This document shows, piece by piece, positions 51,244-59,958 of a stretch of 64,000 nucleotides of DNA (positions are counted from its first letter, which is position 1; each line of letters starts with the position of its first letter). The notes under the pieces were generated by a model that was given only the letters and a program-made list of their open reading frames with translations, searched no databases and was not told the origin of the DNA. Source of the stretch: CAVOHU01 sp963843385 (GTDB lineage Bacteria > Acidobacteriota > Vicinamibacteria > Vicinamibacterales > JAKQTR01); assembly GCA_963843385.1 (NCBI GenBank), contig CAWJJY010000007.1:372001-436000 (forward strand), given 5' to 3'. Position numbers and translations under genes: made by a program.

Positions 51244-52083
51244 ATGAGCGGCAGCCATGCGAGCCCCATGCTCCCTGATCTGTTCAGGGTGCAGCACATC
51301 CGGCGGGAGACCGACGATACCTTCACGCTCGAGCTCGGCCCGACCAACGGGCGGCCGCCGCTCGCGTTTGCGGCCGGCCAGTTCAACATGCTCTACGTGC
51401 TTGGCGTGGGCGAAGTCCCGATCTCGATCAGCGGCGACCCCGAGCGGCCCGAAGTGCTCGTCCACACGACGCGCGCGGTCGGAGCCGTCACCAGGGCGAT
51501 GCGCAATCTCAAGAAGGGCGAGGTGCTCGGTGTGCGCGGGCCCTTCGGAGCCGGCTGGCCCGTCGAACCGGCGGTGGGCCACGACGTGGTCATCGTGGCC
51601 GGCGGCATCGGCCTCGCGCCGCTGCGCCCGTCGATCTACCAGCTGCTGAGCCGCCGCGATCGGTACGGCAAGATCGTGCTGCTCTACGGCACGCGCACGC
51701 CGGCCGACATCCTGTTCCGCAAGGAGCTCGAGGCGTGGCGGGCCCGCCTGGACGTCGAGGTCTACGTCACCGTCGATCGGGCGATCGAGCGCTGGCACGG
51801 CAACGTGGGCGTGGTCACCAAGCTCATCCCGAAGGCGCCGTTCGACCCGTCCCGCGCGGTTGCCATGGTCTGCGGGCCGGAAATCATGATGCGGTTCACG
51901 GCACTCGAGCTCGAGAAGCGCGGCATCGGGACCGATCACATCTACCTGTCGATGGAACGCAACATGAAGTGCGGGATCGGGCTCTGCGGCCACTGCCAGT
52001 TCGGGCCGACCTTCATCTGCAAGGACGGTCCCGTGTTCCGATACGACACCATCAAGCACCTCGTGTCCCTTCGGGAGATCTGA
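51244..52083 (+). CDS. hyhG: Group 3b hydrogenase, gamma (FAD/NAD(P)-binding) subunit
   Basis: The 279-residue subunit is a ferredoxin-reductase-type flavoprotein. The FAD-binding barrel (about 10-105) is followed by the NAD(P) domain with VVIVAGGIGLAPLRP, and the C-terminal [2Fe-2S] cysteines are in MKCGIGLCGHCQFGPTFICKDGPVF, as in PyrK and HydG. It exchanges electrons with NADP(H) or NAD(H). The ATG at 51244 has AAAGGACC upstream; a GTG at 51220 overlapping the previous stop is an alternative. The next gene starts two bases after the stop. Confidence 0.92.
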   Translation: MSGSHASPMLPDLFRVQHIRRETDDTFTLELGPTNGRPPLAFAAGQFNMLYVLGVGEVPISISGDPERPEVLVHTTRAVGAVTRAMRNLKKGEVLGVRGPFGAGWPVEPAVGHDVVIVAGGIGLAPLRPSIYQLLSRRDRYGKIVLLYGTRTPADILFRKELEAWRARLDVEVYVTVDRAIERWHGNVGVVTKLIPKAPFDPSRAVAMVCGPEIMMRFTALELEKRGIGTDHIYLSMERNMKCGIGLCGHCQFGPTFICKDGPVFRYDTIKHLVSLREI

Positions 52084-52084
52084 C

Positions 52085-52864
52085 ATGGCGCGCACGCACA
52101 GACCGAAACTGGCCGTCTGGAAGTTCTCGTCGTGCGACGGCTGCCAGCTCAGCCTGCTCGACTGCGAGGACGAGCTGCTAGTGGTCGCCGGCGCCGTCGA
52201 GATCGCCAATTTCCCGGAGGCATCCCGCGAGGTCGTCAAGGGGCCCTACGATCTGTCGCTGGTCGAGGGGTCGATCACCACGCCGCACGACGCGGAGCGC
52301 ATCCACTCGATTCGCCGGTCCTCGAAAGTGCTGGTCACCATCGGCGCCTGCGCCACGGCCGGCGGCATCCAGGCGCTCCGCAATTTCAAGGACGTGAAGG
52401 ACTTCATCTCCATCGTCTACGCGAACCCGGCGTACATCGACACGCTGAACAAGTCCACGCCGATCCGGGATCACGTGTTCGTCGATTTCGAGCTGCGCGG
52501 GTGCCCGATCAGCAAGAAGCAGCTGGTCGAGGTGCTCAGTGCGTACCTCAACGGGCGCAAGCCGAACATCCCGAACTACAGCGTGTGCGTCGAGTGCAAG
52601 TCGAAGGGGACCGTCTGCGGTCTGGTGACCTTCGGGCCGCCGTGCCTCGGCCCGGTCACGCAGGCGGGATGCGACGCGCTGTGTCCGGCGTTCCACCGCG
52701 GGTGCTTTGGATGCTTCGGCCCCAAGGAGACGGTCAACACCGAGGCGCTTGCCGCGGTCTGGCACCGGCAGGGCATGAGCAACGAGGCGCTGGTCCGTCA
52801 GTTCCGGGGCTTCAATGCGTACGCGGAACCGTTCCGCAAGGCGAGCGAGGCCCATGAAAAGTAG
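52085..52864 (+). CDS. hyhS: Group 3b [NiFe] hydrogenase, small (delta) subunit
   Basis: The 259-residue small subunit belongs to the NuoB/hydrogenase-small family. The proximal-cluster cysteines begin with C17 and C20 in SSCDGCQLSLLDCEDE and continue in IGACATAGG and LRGCPISKKQLVE. Cysteines in CVECKSKGTVCGL, GPPCLGPVTQAGCDALCPAFHRGCFGC bind the further clusters. No Tat signal is present, so the enzyme is cytoplasmic, as expected for group 3. It overlaps the large-subunit gene by 11 bases. Confidence 0.93.
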   Translation: MARTHRPKLAVWKFSSCDGCQLSLLDCEDELLVVAGAVEIANFPEASREVVKGPYDLSLVEGSITTPHDAERIHSIRRSSKVLVTIGACATAGGIQALRNFKDVKDFISIVYANPAYIDTLNKSTPIRDHVFVDFELRGCPISKKQLVEVLSAYLNGRKPNIPNYSVCVECKSKGTVCGLVTFGPPCLGPVTQAGCDALCPAFHRGCFGCFGPKETVNTEALAAVWHRQGMSNEALVRQFRGFNAYAEPFRKASEAHEK

Positions 52865-54143
52865 AACCATCAAGGTCGATGAGCTGGCACGCGTCGAGGG
52901 CGAGGGGGCATTGCTCGTCAAGGTGAAGGGCGACCGGGTCACCGACGTGAAGTTCAGGATCTTCGAGCCGCCGCGCTTCTTCGAGGCCTTCCTTCGCGGG
53001 CGGCACTACGACGAGATCGCCGACATCACGTCGAGGATCTGCGGCATCTGCCCGATCGCGTACCAGATGAGCGCCGTGCACGCGATCGAAGACGCGTTCA
53101 ACATCCGGGTGGATGGCCAGCTCCGCGCATTGCGGCGGCTGATGTACTGCGGGGAATGGATCGAGAGCCACACGCTCCATGTCTTCATGCTGCACGCGCC
53201 GGATTTCCTCGGCTACCAAGACGCCATCAGGATGGCGAAGGACCACGGCGATCTGGTCCGCCAGGCCTTGCGCCTCAAGAAGATTGGCAACGACCTGGTC
53301 ACCGTGATCGGCGGCCGCGAGATTCACCCGATCTCGGTCCGCGTCGGCGGCTTCTACAAGGTGCCCGAGAGGGCAGATCTCGAGGGTCTGCTCGAGAGGT
53401 TGAAGTGGGCGCGCGACTTCGCGCTCGAAGCGGTCAAGTTCACCGGAACGCTGCCGTTTCCCGACTTCGAGCAGGACTACGAGTTCGTCGCGCTTCGGCA
53501 CCCCGACGAGTATCCGATCAACGAGGGCCGGCTGGTGTCGAGCAAGGGGCTCGACATTCCGGTGCGGGAGTACGACCTCCACTTTCAGGAGGAACACGTC
53601 GCGCATTCGAACGCCCTTCAGTCCATCATGCCGGGGCGCGGCATCTATCACGTCGGGCCGCTTGCCCGCTATGCGCTCAACCACGACAGGCTGTCACCCT
53701 CGGCTCGCGAGGCGGCGAGAGCCGCCGGCCTCGACACGGTCTGCCGCAATCCGTTCAAGAGCATCATCGTGCGCGCCGTCGAGACGGTAGAAGCCTGCGA
53801 CGAGGCGATTCGGATCATCGAGCAGTACGAAAAGCCGGACAGGCCGGTCGTCGATGTCCATCCGGCATCGGAAGTCGGCCACGGATGCACGGAGGCGCCT
53901 CGGGGCATCCTCTACCACCGGTACCGGATCGACGCGAAGGGGCACGTGCTCGACGCCAAGATCGTCCCGCCCACGGCCCAGAACCAGAAGATGATCGAGA
54001 GTGACCTGCGCGCGTTCGCGAGTACGCGTCTGGACCTGTCCAACGACAAGCTGACATGGCAGTGCGAGCAGGCCATCCGGAACTACGACCCGTGCATTTC
54101 CTGCGCAACGCATGTCGTGAAGTTGACGAGGGAACGCGACTGA
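52854..54143 (+). CDS. hyhL: Group 3b [NiFe] hydrogenase, large (alpha) subunit
   Basis: The 429-residue catalytic subunit binds the Ni-Fe centre. The L1 motif RICGICPIAY supplies C63 and C66, and the L2 motif DPCISCATH supplies C414 and C417 with H420. A 9-residue tail VVKLTRERD after H420 is the extension expected to be removed by the maturation endopeptidase, which is encoded next. Motifs and length fit bidirectional NAD(P)-linked group 3b enzymes, also called sulfhydrogenases. It could produce H2 from NADPH or oxidise H2. The HypABCDEF machinery is not in the window. Confidence 0.95.
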   Translation: MKSRTIKVDELARVEGEGALLVKVKGDRVTDVKFRIFEPPRFFEAFLRGRHYDEIADITSRICGICPIAYQMSAVHAIEDAFNIRVDGQLRALRRLMYCGEWIESHTLHVFMLHAPDFLGYQDAIRMAKDHGDLVRQALRLKKIGNDLVTVIGGREIHPISVRVGGFYKVPERADLEGLLERLKWARDFALEAVKFTGTLPFPDFEQDYEFVALRHPDEYPINEGRLVSSKGLDIPVREYDLHFQEEHVAHSNALQSIMPGRGIYHVGPLARYALNHDRLSPSAREAARAAGLDTVCRNPFKSIIVRAVETVEACDEAIRIIEQYEKPDRPVVDVHPASEVGHGCTEAPRGILYHRYRIDAKGHVLDAKIVPPTAQNQKMIESDLRAFASTRLDLSNDKLTWQCEQAIRNYDPCISCATHVVKLTRERD

Positions 54144-54156
54144 GAGGATCTCGCTC

Positions 54157-54732
54157 ATGCCCTCCGATCCCGGCCACGTGAACCCGGCTTCGCTGCCCCG
54201 GTCGAGTCCGCCCGAACGTGTCCTCGGCCGCGAACGCCGTCTCCCTCTGGTCATCGGCATCGGCCATCCGCTCCGTCACGACGATGCGGTCGGGCTGACC
54301 GTGGCCCGCCGCGTCGGCGAGCTCGCCGCCGGGAAAGTGCGAATTGCCGAGCGGTCCGGCGAGGGCACGGACCTGCTGGAGACCTGGCGCGGTGAAGAGA
54401 CGGTGGCCCTCGTCGATGCGGCATCGGGAGACGGCATACCAGGCACTGTTCACCGGTTCGAGATCGTCAACGGCATTCCGGTGCGACCTGGACTGCCAGG
54501 CGCACCCTCCGATGCGAGGGTACTTCCGCTGTCGTTCTTTCGAAGCTCTTCTCATCAGGTCGGCCTGGCCGAAGCCGTCGAACTCGGCCGCGCGCTGGGG
54601 GCCCTGCCGGGCCGGCTCGTCATCTTTGCGATTGAAGGCGCCGATTTCACGATGGGGCAGGGCCTCACCGGGCCGGTGGCCGCGAGCGTGGACGGAGTGG
54701 CCAGCGCCGTCATCTTCGAACTGGAGCTGTAG
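54157..54732 (+). CDS. Hydrogenase maturation endopeptidase (HycI/HyaD family)
   Basis: The 191-residue nickel-dependent protease cleaves the C-terminal tail of the large subunit after metal insertion. GIGHPLRHDDAVGLTVARRV contains the first metal-binding aspartate pair, and ALVDAASGDGIPGTVHRFE and SSHQVGLAEAVELGRALG the other conserved positions. The N-terminal 25 residues before the motif are variable; an internal start is possible. It starts 14 bases after the large-subunit stop and closes the operon. Confidence 0.9.
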   Translation: MPSDPGHVNPASLPRSSPPERVLGRERRLPLVIGIGHPLRHDDAVGLTVARRVGELAAGKVRIAERSGEGTDLLETWRGEETVALVDAASGDGIPGTVHRFEIVNGIPVRPGLPGAPSDARVLPLSFFRSSSHQVGLAEAVELGRALGALPGRLVIFAIEGADFTMGQGLTGPVAASVDGVASAVIFELEL

Positions 54733-54770
54733 AGAGCAGCGCCCCGACGGACGGGCCTTGGCGGGGTTTG

Positions 54771-55667
54771 CTAGGCGCCAGGATGTCGAAGGGTGATCGT
54801 CCCGCTGAAGGTTTCGAGGTCGAGTCGCGCGGCGCCGGTCCCCAGGACGAGGCTGAATCGCTGGCGGCGGCCGGCTTCTTCGGGCACCTTCAAGGGGAAC
54901 ATCGTTCGGAAGCGCCCGTTGAACGGACGCACGGACACCGTGGCGTTTGTGGGATCGGCCAGCATCACGTCCACGTCGCCGTCGTGGGTGCCGAACTGAT
55001 ACTTTCCGCCGGCTGCCATCTCGCCGTCCCATCGGATATCCCCGCTGACGGTGCTGACCTCGACTGAGCTCGAGGCGATCCCCTGGAGCCTCACCGTCCC
55101 GCTCACGCTGTCGGCGAGGAGCGCCCCGCGCAGGCCCGTGACTCGGATGCCGTTGTTCACGGAACTCAGCGTGGCGCGGCCCTGCGCCTGGTCGAGCACG
55201 ATTTCCCCTTCGACCGATTTCAGCAAGAGTATTCCGGCGCCGCCCTTGACGTTGACGTCGCCGCGCACCGTTTCGGCGGTGATGTCGGCCCGCGTTCCCT
55301 CAACCGAGATCTCGAGGTAGGTCCCGCTGAGATCGACGGCCATCCACGCGGGAACATCAATCTGGAAGTCGATGGCATGCGCGAGACCGCGCAGCGCGTG
55401 AGCGCCCACGCGAAAGACCGGTCCGCCGGAACGGACGTCGATCACGTCTGTGCTGAAGTGGACGGCGCGTACCCGTACCGCATCCCGATCCCACCCGCGC
55501 ACCACGACCTCGCCCCCGAAGAGCCGAACCTCGAGCCGGGTTCCTCGCGCCGCCGCAAACGTCCGGTCGAAGTCCGCGCCATGGGCCACACCGCAAACGG
55601 CCATCCAGGCCACCAGCGAGGCGGCAACCCGTAATCCGGTCAGCATCTGTCCGAGACCCTGCGGCAT
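54771..55667 (-). CDS. DUF4097 beta-helix-like exported protein
   Basis: The product is 298 residues from the ATG at 55667. A signal peptide (GLRVAASLVAWMAVCGVAHGA) leads into a DUF4097 region made of short beta units (for example VRLFGGEVVVRGWDRDAVRVRA and VSTVSGDIRWDGEM), a right-handed helix-like pattern. DUF4097 proteins have no settled function. The gene follows the anti-sigma gene at once (its ATG is two bases past the stop) and is the third in an ECF sigma/anti-sigma/DUF4097 operon, an arrangement that suggests envelope-stress response. An ATG at 55646 is an alternative start. Confidence 0.85.
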   Translation of the reverse strand: MPQGLGQMLTGLRVAASLVAWMAVCGVAHGADFDRTFAAARGTRLEVRLFGGEVVVRGWDRDAVRVRAVHFSTDVIDVRSGGPVFRVGAHALRGLAHAIDFQIDVPAWMAVDLSGTYLEISVEGTRADITAETVRGDVNVKGGAGILLLKSVEGEIVLDQAQGRATLSSVNNGIRVTGLRGALLADSVSGTVRLQGIASSSVEVSTVSGDIRWDGEMAAGGKYQFGTHDGDVDVMLADPTNATVSVRPFNGRFRTMFPLKVPEEAGRRQRFSLVLGTGAARLDLETFSGTITLRHPGA

Positions 55668-55668
55668 C

Positions 55669-56379
55669 TCAGTTCGCCCCATCGGAGGCGAGCGCGGCCG
55701 CCTGGCGCAGCACCGTGAGTTTCCGGTTCCTCGCCGCCGCCAGCCTCTCGCCGAGCACGGCGTTGCCCGGCTGCTGCACAAGCGCGTCCTGGTACTGGGC
55801 GATGGCCATGTCGATCACAGCAAGATTGTCCTCGATGACCTCGACGACGCGGGGATCCCGGGTGAGTCGAGTGCGCACGATGCGCCGAAGCTCGGCAAGG
55901 GAATCCTGGTAGTCGCGCTCGGACTGCTCGGACCATGCCCGGACCGCGACCGGCGCGGGCGACGATGCGTCTGGTATCCGACCGGGCTGCCGCGGCGAGA
56001 GCCACACGGCCAGTGCCACGCACGCAATGCCCAGCGTCGCCGCAGCAGCCACGGTGAACGGGTTGCGCCACAGGACGGGAAGGCGAGCCATCATGAACCG
56101 GCGGTTCGTCAGCGCGCGGGGCCGATCGCGGAGCCTGTCGTGAATTCCCGGCCAGAGATCGCGCTCCGGATCGGAGGGAACCGCCAGGCCCGGGGCCCGG
56201 GCAACCACCTGGCGCAGGTCCTCCAGGACCGCGGAGCACTCCGCACAGGTGGCCAGGTGTTCCTCGACCTGCCGGCGATCCGGCCCCGGCATGTCCTCGT
56301 CGAGGTAGTCGGAGAGCCGGTCGGTCCAGGGGTCGGGGACTCCTCCCCGAAGCGTCGTTGAATAGTCGGTTGAGTTCAT
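55669..56379 (-). CDS. Zinc-finger anti-sigma factor
   Basis: The 236-residue protein has an N-terminal zinc anti-sigma domain (H41, C45, C48 in EEHLATCAECSAVL), a single transmembrane helix (about 109-127) and an extracytoplasmic helical part that may form a coiled coil (about 150-225). It overlaps the sigma gene by four bases and precedes the DUF4097 gene. It should inhibit that sigma factor until envelope stress releases it. Confidence 0.87.
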   Translation of the reverse strand: MNSTDYSTTLRGGVPDPWTDRLSDYLDEDMPGPDRRQVEEHLATCAECSAVLEDLRQVVARAPGLAVPSDPERDLWPGIHDRLRDRPRALTNRRFMMARLPVLWRNPFTVAAAATLGIACVALAVWLSPRQPGRIPDASSPAPVAVRAWSEQSERDYQDSLAELRRIVRTRLTRDPRVVEVIEDNLAVIDMAIAQYQDALVQQPGNAVLGERLAAARNRKLTVLRQAAALASDGAN

Positions 56380-57008
56380 GTCCGTTGCCCGTCGCGTGCC
56401 GGCTGCGATCCGCGCGCGCCCAGGTGCTTCCTCAGGAGCATCCGCGCCCGATGCAGTTGGGCCTTGGAGGTTCCCGTCGCGATTCCCATCAGCGAGCCAA
56501 TCTCGTCGTGTTGGTACCCCTCCACGTCGTGCAGCAGGAACACCTGCCGCGCGCCGTCCGGCAGGCGGTCAACGGCCTCGCGGAGGTCGATGGCCGAGAC
56601 GCCGTCCGCCGCCGCGACCGACGCGTTCCGGATGGCATCCTCATCGTCTTCCTGCCTGGTGGCATGCCTGGCCGACGCCCGGTGACTCTCGATGATGACG
56701 TTGACGGCCAGGCGATACAGCCACGTGATGAACCGCGAGTCGCCGCGAAACGTGCCCAGCTTCTCCCAGGCGCGGACGAACACGTCCTGCGTCAGCAGGT
56801 CGGCAGCGTCGAGGCCTGCCATCCGCCGGGCCAGGCCCCGAATCCGCGGCACGTGGACCCGGTAGAGGCGTTCGAAGGCCTGCTGGTCGCCCCGGCACGC
56901 CAGCGCGACGTCGGCCGCGTCGTCGATCGGCGGCGCAGGGGTCCAGTGGGCGTTCAGATTCGCCTCGTTTCGCGCCAACCGCTGCGAGTTGGCCCATGTT
57001 CCAACCAC
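56376..57008 (-). CDS. ECF-type RNA polymerase sigma factor
   Basis: The 210-residue product has region 2 (ADLLTQDVFVRAWEKLGTFRGDSRFITWLYRLAVNVIIESHR in parts) and region 4 (HDEIGSLMGIATGTSKAQLHRARMLLRKHL). The variant TGTSKAQLHRAR at the recognition helix is normal for RpoE-like factors. It is first in the sigma/anti-sigma/DUF4097 operon and divergent from the 29-residue-repeat protein gene, which is therefore a candidate target. Confidence 0.93.
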   Translation of the reverse strand: MVGTWANSQRLARNEANLNAHWTPAPPIDDAADVALACRGDQQAFERLYRVHVPRIRGLARRMAGLDAADLLTQDVFVRAWEKLGTFRGDSRFITWLYRLAVNVIIESHRASARHATRQEDDEDAIRNASVAAADGVSAIDLREAVDRLPDGARQVFLLHDVEGYQHDEIGSLMGIATGTSKAQLHRARMLLRKHLGARGSQPARDGQRT

Positions 57009-57128
57009 CTTAACGACTTAGATGCCGCTGGAGGCTGCCGGGTTGACATCTGATTCAAACGTTTTTCGGCCGCCGGGCCATCTAATGGGTAGTCGGACGC
57101 GATTTCCTCCGTGAAAGGGTTGAACGCC

Positions 57129-58661
57129 ATGTCGAGACATCATCTGATGATAGCCGTTGTCGCCAGCCTGGCCTTTGCCGCCACCTCCGCCGGCCAGACG
57201 CCAGGACGAGCAGGCTCGTCGGCGACGGTCGAGGGCGAGTGGACTGCCCGAATCGGTGAGGGAAAGGTGTACCTCCAACTGCACACCGGAGACCTGGGCC
57301 GCCCAGGCGAGACCAGGCGCGAAGGGGGCGGCGACTGGAACTTCGGCCGCACCGTTCCAATCGCAGAGCTGTCCGGCCTGCCGGCGGGCCCACAGCCGCT
57401 CACGGCCGACAACGTCCGGTTCGAATTGAACCGCGAGGCCGGTGCGATTCGGCTTCGGGGCAGCTTCAGCAACGGCCGAGGGGCGGGCCTGTTTGCCTTC
57501 GTCCCCAGCTCGACCTACCAGGGAGAGATGAAGGGGCTCGGGTACTCGATTGTCGACACCTCACCCGCCGGGCTGTTCCGAATGGCAGCGCTCGATGTCG
57601 GCCAGCGATTCGTGGCCGAGCTGAAGTCGCTGGGCTACAGTGGCCTCACTCTCGACACGCTCGTACGCATGCGAACGCACGGGGCCGACCTCGCCTACAT
57701 CAGCAGCCTGCAAGCCGCCGGCTTTCGCGGCGTCAGCGCTGAGGACGTGATCCGGGCGAAGGACCACGGCGTTACCAAGGAGTACATCGATCAACTGCAG
57801 GCCGCCGGTTACAAGGGCAGCTCGCTCGAGGTCCTGGTCCGGGTGAGAGATCACGGCGTCACCAGGGAGTTTATCGATCAGTTGCAGGCTGCGGGCTACA
57901 AGGGGCTGCCGATTGAAGACGTCGTGCGGGTCCGGGACCACGGCGTCACCGGGGAGTTCATCGCTCAGTTGCAGGCTGCTGGGTACAAGGGCCTGTCGAT
58001 CGAAGACGTCGTGCGCGTCCGGGACCACGGCGTCACCAAGGAGTTCATCGATCAACTCCAGGCCGCAGGCTACAAGGGCATGCCCATCGACGAGGTCGTG
58101 CGGGTCCGGGACCACGGTGTCACCAAGGCGTTCATCGATGAACTGCAGGCGGCTGGCTACAAGGGTCTACCAATCGATGAGATCGTGCAGGCACGCGATC
58201 ACGGCGTGACCCCGGAGTTCACGCGGGAGTTTCGGACCCTGGGATATGCGCTGCCGTCGCTGGAATCGTTGAGGAAACTCCGGGATCGGGGGGTGACGCC
58301 GGCCTACATCAAGGAATTCCGGGCGCTCGGCTACGACAAGATCACCCTCGACGACTCGGTCCGCCTCCGCGACCGGGGCATCTCAGCGTCGTTCGTAAAG
58401 GCGTTGTCCGACCAGGGGTACCAGCGTCTGCCGATCGACATGCTCATTCGAATGCGCGACAACGGGGTCAGTGTGGACTACATCAAGGAGCTGGCCGACC
58501 TCGGATTCAAGTCGGTGACACCGGAGGATCTCGTCCGTCTCCGCAATCACGGCGTGACGGCCAGCTGGATTCGCCGCGCCCGGGAGCAGGGGTACCGCAA
58601 TACGTCAATCGATGAGTTGATCAGGCTTCGCTCCAGCGGTGTCGTCAGGGATCACGAGTAG
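57129..58661 (+). CDS. Exported protein with eleven 29-residue repeats
   Basis: The product is 510 residues from the ATG at 57129. A signal peptide (residues 1-24), a beta-rich N-terminal domain (about 30-150) and a helical repeat domain (183-501, with partial units on both sides) follow each other. Each unit has the form DHGVTKEFIDQLQAAGYKG plus ten residues ending VRVR. Such units also occur, in my recollection, in acidobacterial M56/BlaR1-like peptidases, but no peptidase motif is present here. The repeats probably stack as a solenoid for protein binding. It lies divergent to an ECF sigma gene that may control it. GTG at 57111 is a less likely start. Confidence 0.82.
   Translation: MSRHHLMIAVVASLAFAATSAGQTPGRAGSSATVEGEWTARIGEGKVYLQLHTGDLGRPGETRREGGGDWNFGRTVPIAELSGLPAGPQPLTADNVRFELNREAGAIRLRGSFSNGRGAGLFAFVPSSTYQGEMKGLGYSIVDTSPAGLFRMAALDVGQRFVAELKSLGYSGLTLDTLVRMRTHGADLAYISSLQAAGFRGVSAEDVIRAKDHGVTKEYIDQLQAAGYKGSSLEVLVRVRDHGVTREFIDQLQAAGYKGLPIEDVVRVRDHGVTGEFIAQLQAAGYKGLSIEDVVRVRDHGVTKEFIDQLQAAGYKGMPIDEVVRVRDHGVTKAFIDELQAAGYKGLPIDEIVQARDHGVTPEFTREFRTLGYALPSLESLRKLRDRGVTPAYIKEFRALGYDKITLDDSVRLRDRGISASFVKALSDQGYQRLPIDMLIRMRDNGVSVDYIKELADLGFKSVTPEDLVRLRNHGVTASWIRRAREQGYRNTSIDELIRLRSSGVVRDHE
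57675..58631 (+). repeat. Eleven 87-base repeat units encoding 29 residues each
   Basis: Units of exactly 87 bases run without indels through the repeat protein gene. Units 2 to 6 (57762-58196) are close to each other in DNA as well as protein, while units 7-11 are diverged, so the central block looks recently duplicated or homogenised. Confidence 0.9.
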
Positions 58662-58884
58662 CTCAAGGCGGGCCCCAGGCGTTGTCCCACGCCCTGGATG
58701 CTGCGGTCCATGGCCTCTGCGCGGCCGGCCGACGAGCGCATGGCAAGTCGGCCGACTCGGGCGTCGACTTGTACGAACCCTGGCCGGTCGCGCTGCCCAC
58801 CCATCGAACTTCCTCTGCCGAGCGTGCGTATTGTCGTGAGTGAGGCCATCCCGCCGGGCGTACAGCGAAAGGTCCACTTCATGA

Positions 58885-59793
58885 CGCGAGCGACGGGCGG
58901 ATTCTGGCGCCGACTCGGCGCGGGTTATCTTCCGCGATTCGTTCTTCTGGCCTGCCTGGAACAACACGAACTTCTTCGAGTACCTGAAGAAGCTCTACCG
59001 GCTCAATCAGGCACTGCCGCCCTCTGATCGTATCCACCACTACTTCAGCGACATCGACATCCGGTGGGACGCGATCTCGTCGCGGCCGGAATTCTGGTAC
59101 CAGTTGCGGGGAAGAGGCGATCGCGACAAGCGGATGGCCGACTATATTGCCGAGAAGTTCCGCAGTATTCAGAACGAGCCGCGCAAGAAGTGCCTGGTCA
59201 TCATGAACTACAGGCACGCGTTCGGCCCAACCCGGTATGCGTCAGGCAGGCTCGCCACCAACGTCGGCGCGTTTCTCTACGGGGCGTTTCCAGGACGGAC
59301 GGCCAACGTGCTGCTGGTTCCCTTGATGCCGTTCTTGAACGCCCCCGTGCAGGGCGGCGCGTGGGAGGCGGCGTTCAGGGAGACTGGCAATCGGCCTGTT
59401 GGATTCAACTTCGCCGGCTCGCCATTCGGCCACGACTGGTTCGACCTCTTCTACTTCTCGCCCTGGATGGCGTACCACTACCGGTACGAAGACGTCTTCA
59501 CAGGATACGTGTTCGATCGGCCGTTGGATGAACAGTTTCTCGAGACCGGCATTCCGGGGCTCATGAAAGGATACGAAGACGTGCTGCTTCAGCGGGCAAA
59601 TAAGATTGACGACGCCAACGTCCAGGAAGCCAGGGAACTGATACGCACCTCGCCGGCCAGGGTGCAAGAACAGATGTGGCACAAGCCGACCCAGACCCGG
59701 GCAGAATCCGGGTTGATGTCGATAGCGGCGGTGGGATTCCTCATTGCGCTCGCGGCGTTTGCGAGGCGCGAGACGGCGCGTCAGAAGCGGTAG
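58885..59793 (+). pseudogene. 5'-truncated gene of unknown function (no start codon for the conserved frame)
   Basis: A frame of 302 codons runs from just after an in-frame TGA at 58882 to the stop at 59793. The translation is protein-like from its first residues (RVIFRDSFFWPAWNNTNFF, then SDIDIRWDAISSRPEFWYQL), but no ATG, GTG or TTG occurs until TTG 59104, well inside the conserved-looking part. Upstream, neither this frame nor the others gives a matching N-terminus, so the 5' end appears lost by deletion or rearrangement. The C-terminus has a hydrophobic helix (SIAAVGFLIALAAFARRE), and I do not recognise the family with confidence. Expression from TTG 59104 (229 residues) cannot be excluded. 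Confidence 0.6.
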
Positions 59794-59958
59794 ATGCCCT
59801 GACACCTCCGTCCCTGCAGAGCGCCCGACTGGCCGAAACGCCCACCGCAAGTCGTCCGCCCGGCGTCCTCGGGACTCCGTCAGCCTTGGTGTTGCGGGCC
59901 ACCGGGAGCCCGGCCGGCGCTAGAATGGTAAAAGGCCCCGGCACGGCCACCACCACCC

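Noticed and set aside
58605..58967. Possible minus-strand gene over the broken gene start
   Set aside because: Overlaps the end of the repeat protein gene and has no motif; it does not supply the missing N-terminus either.
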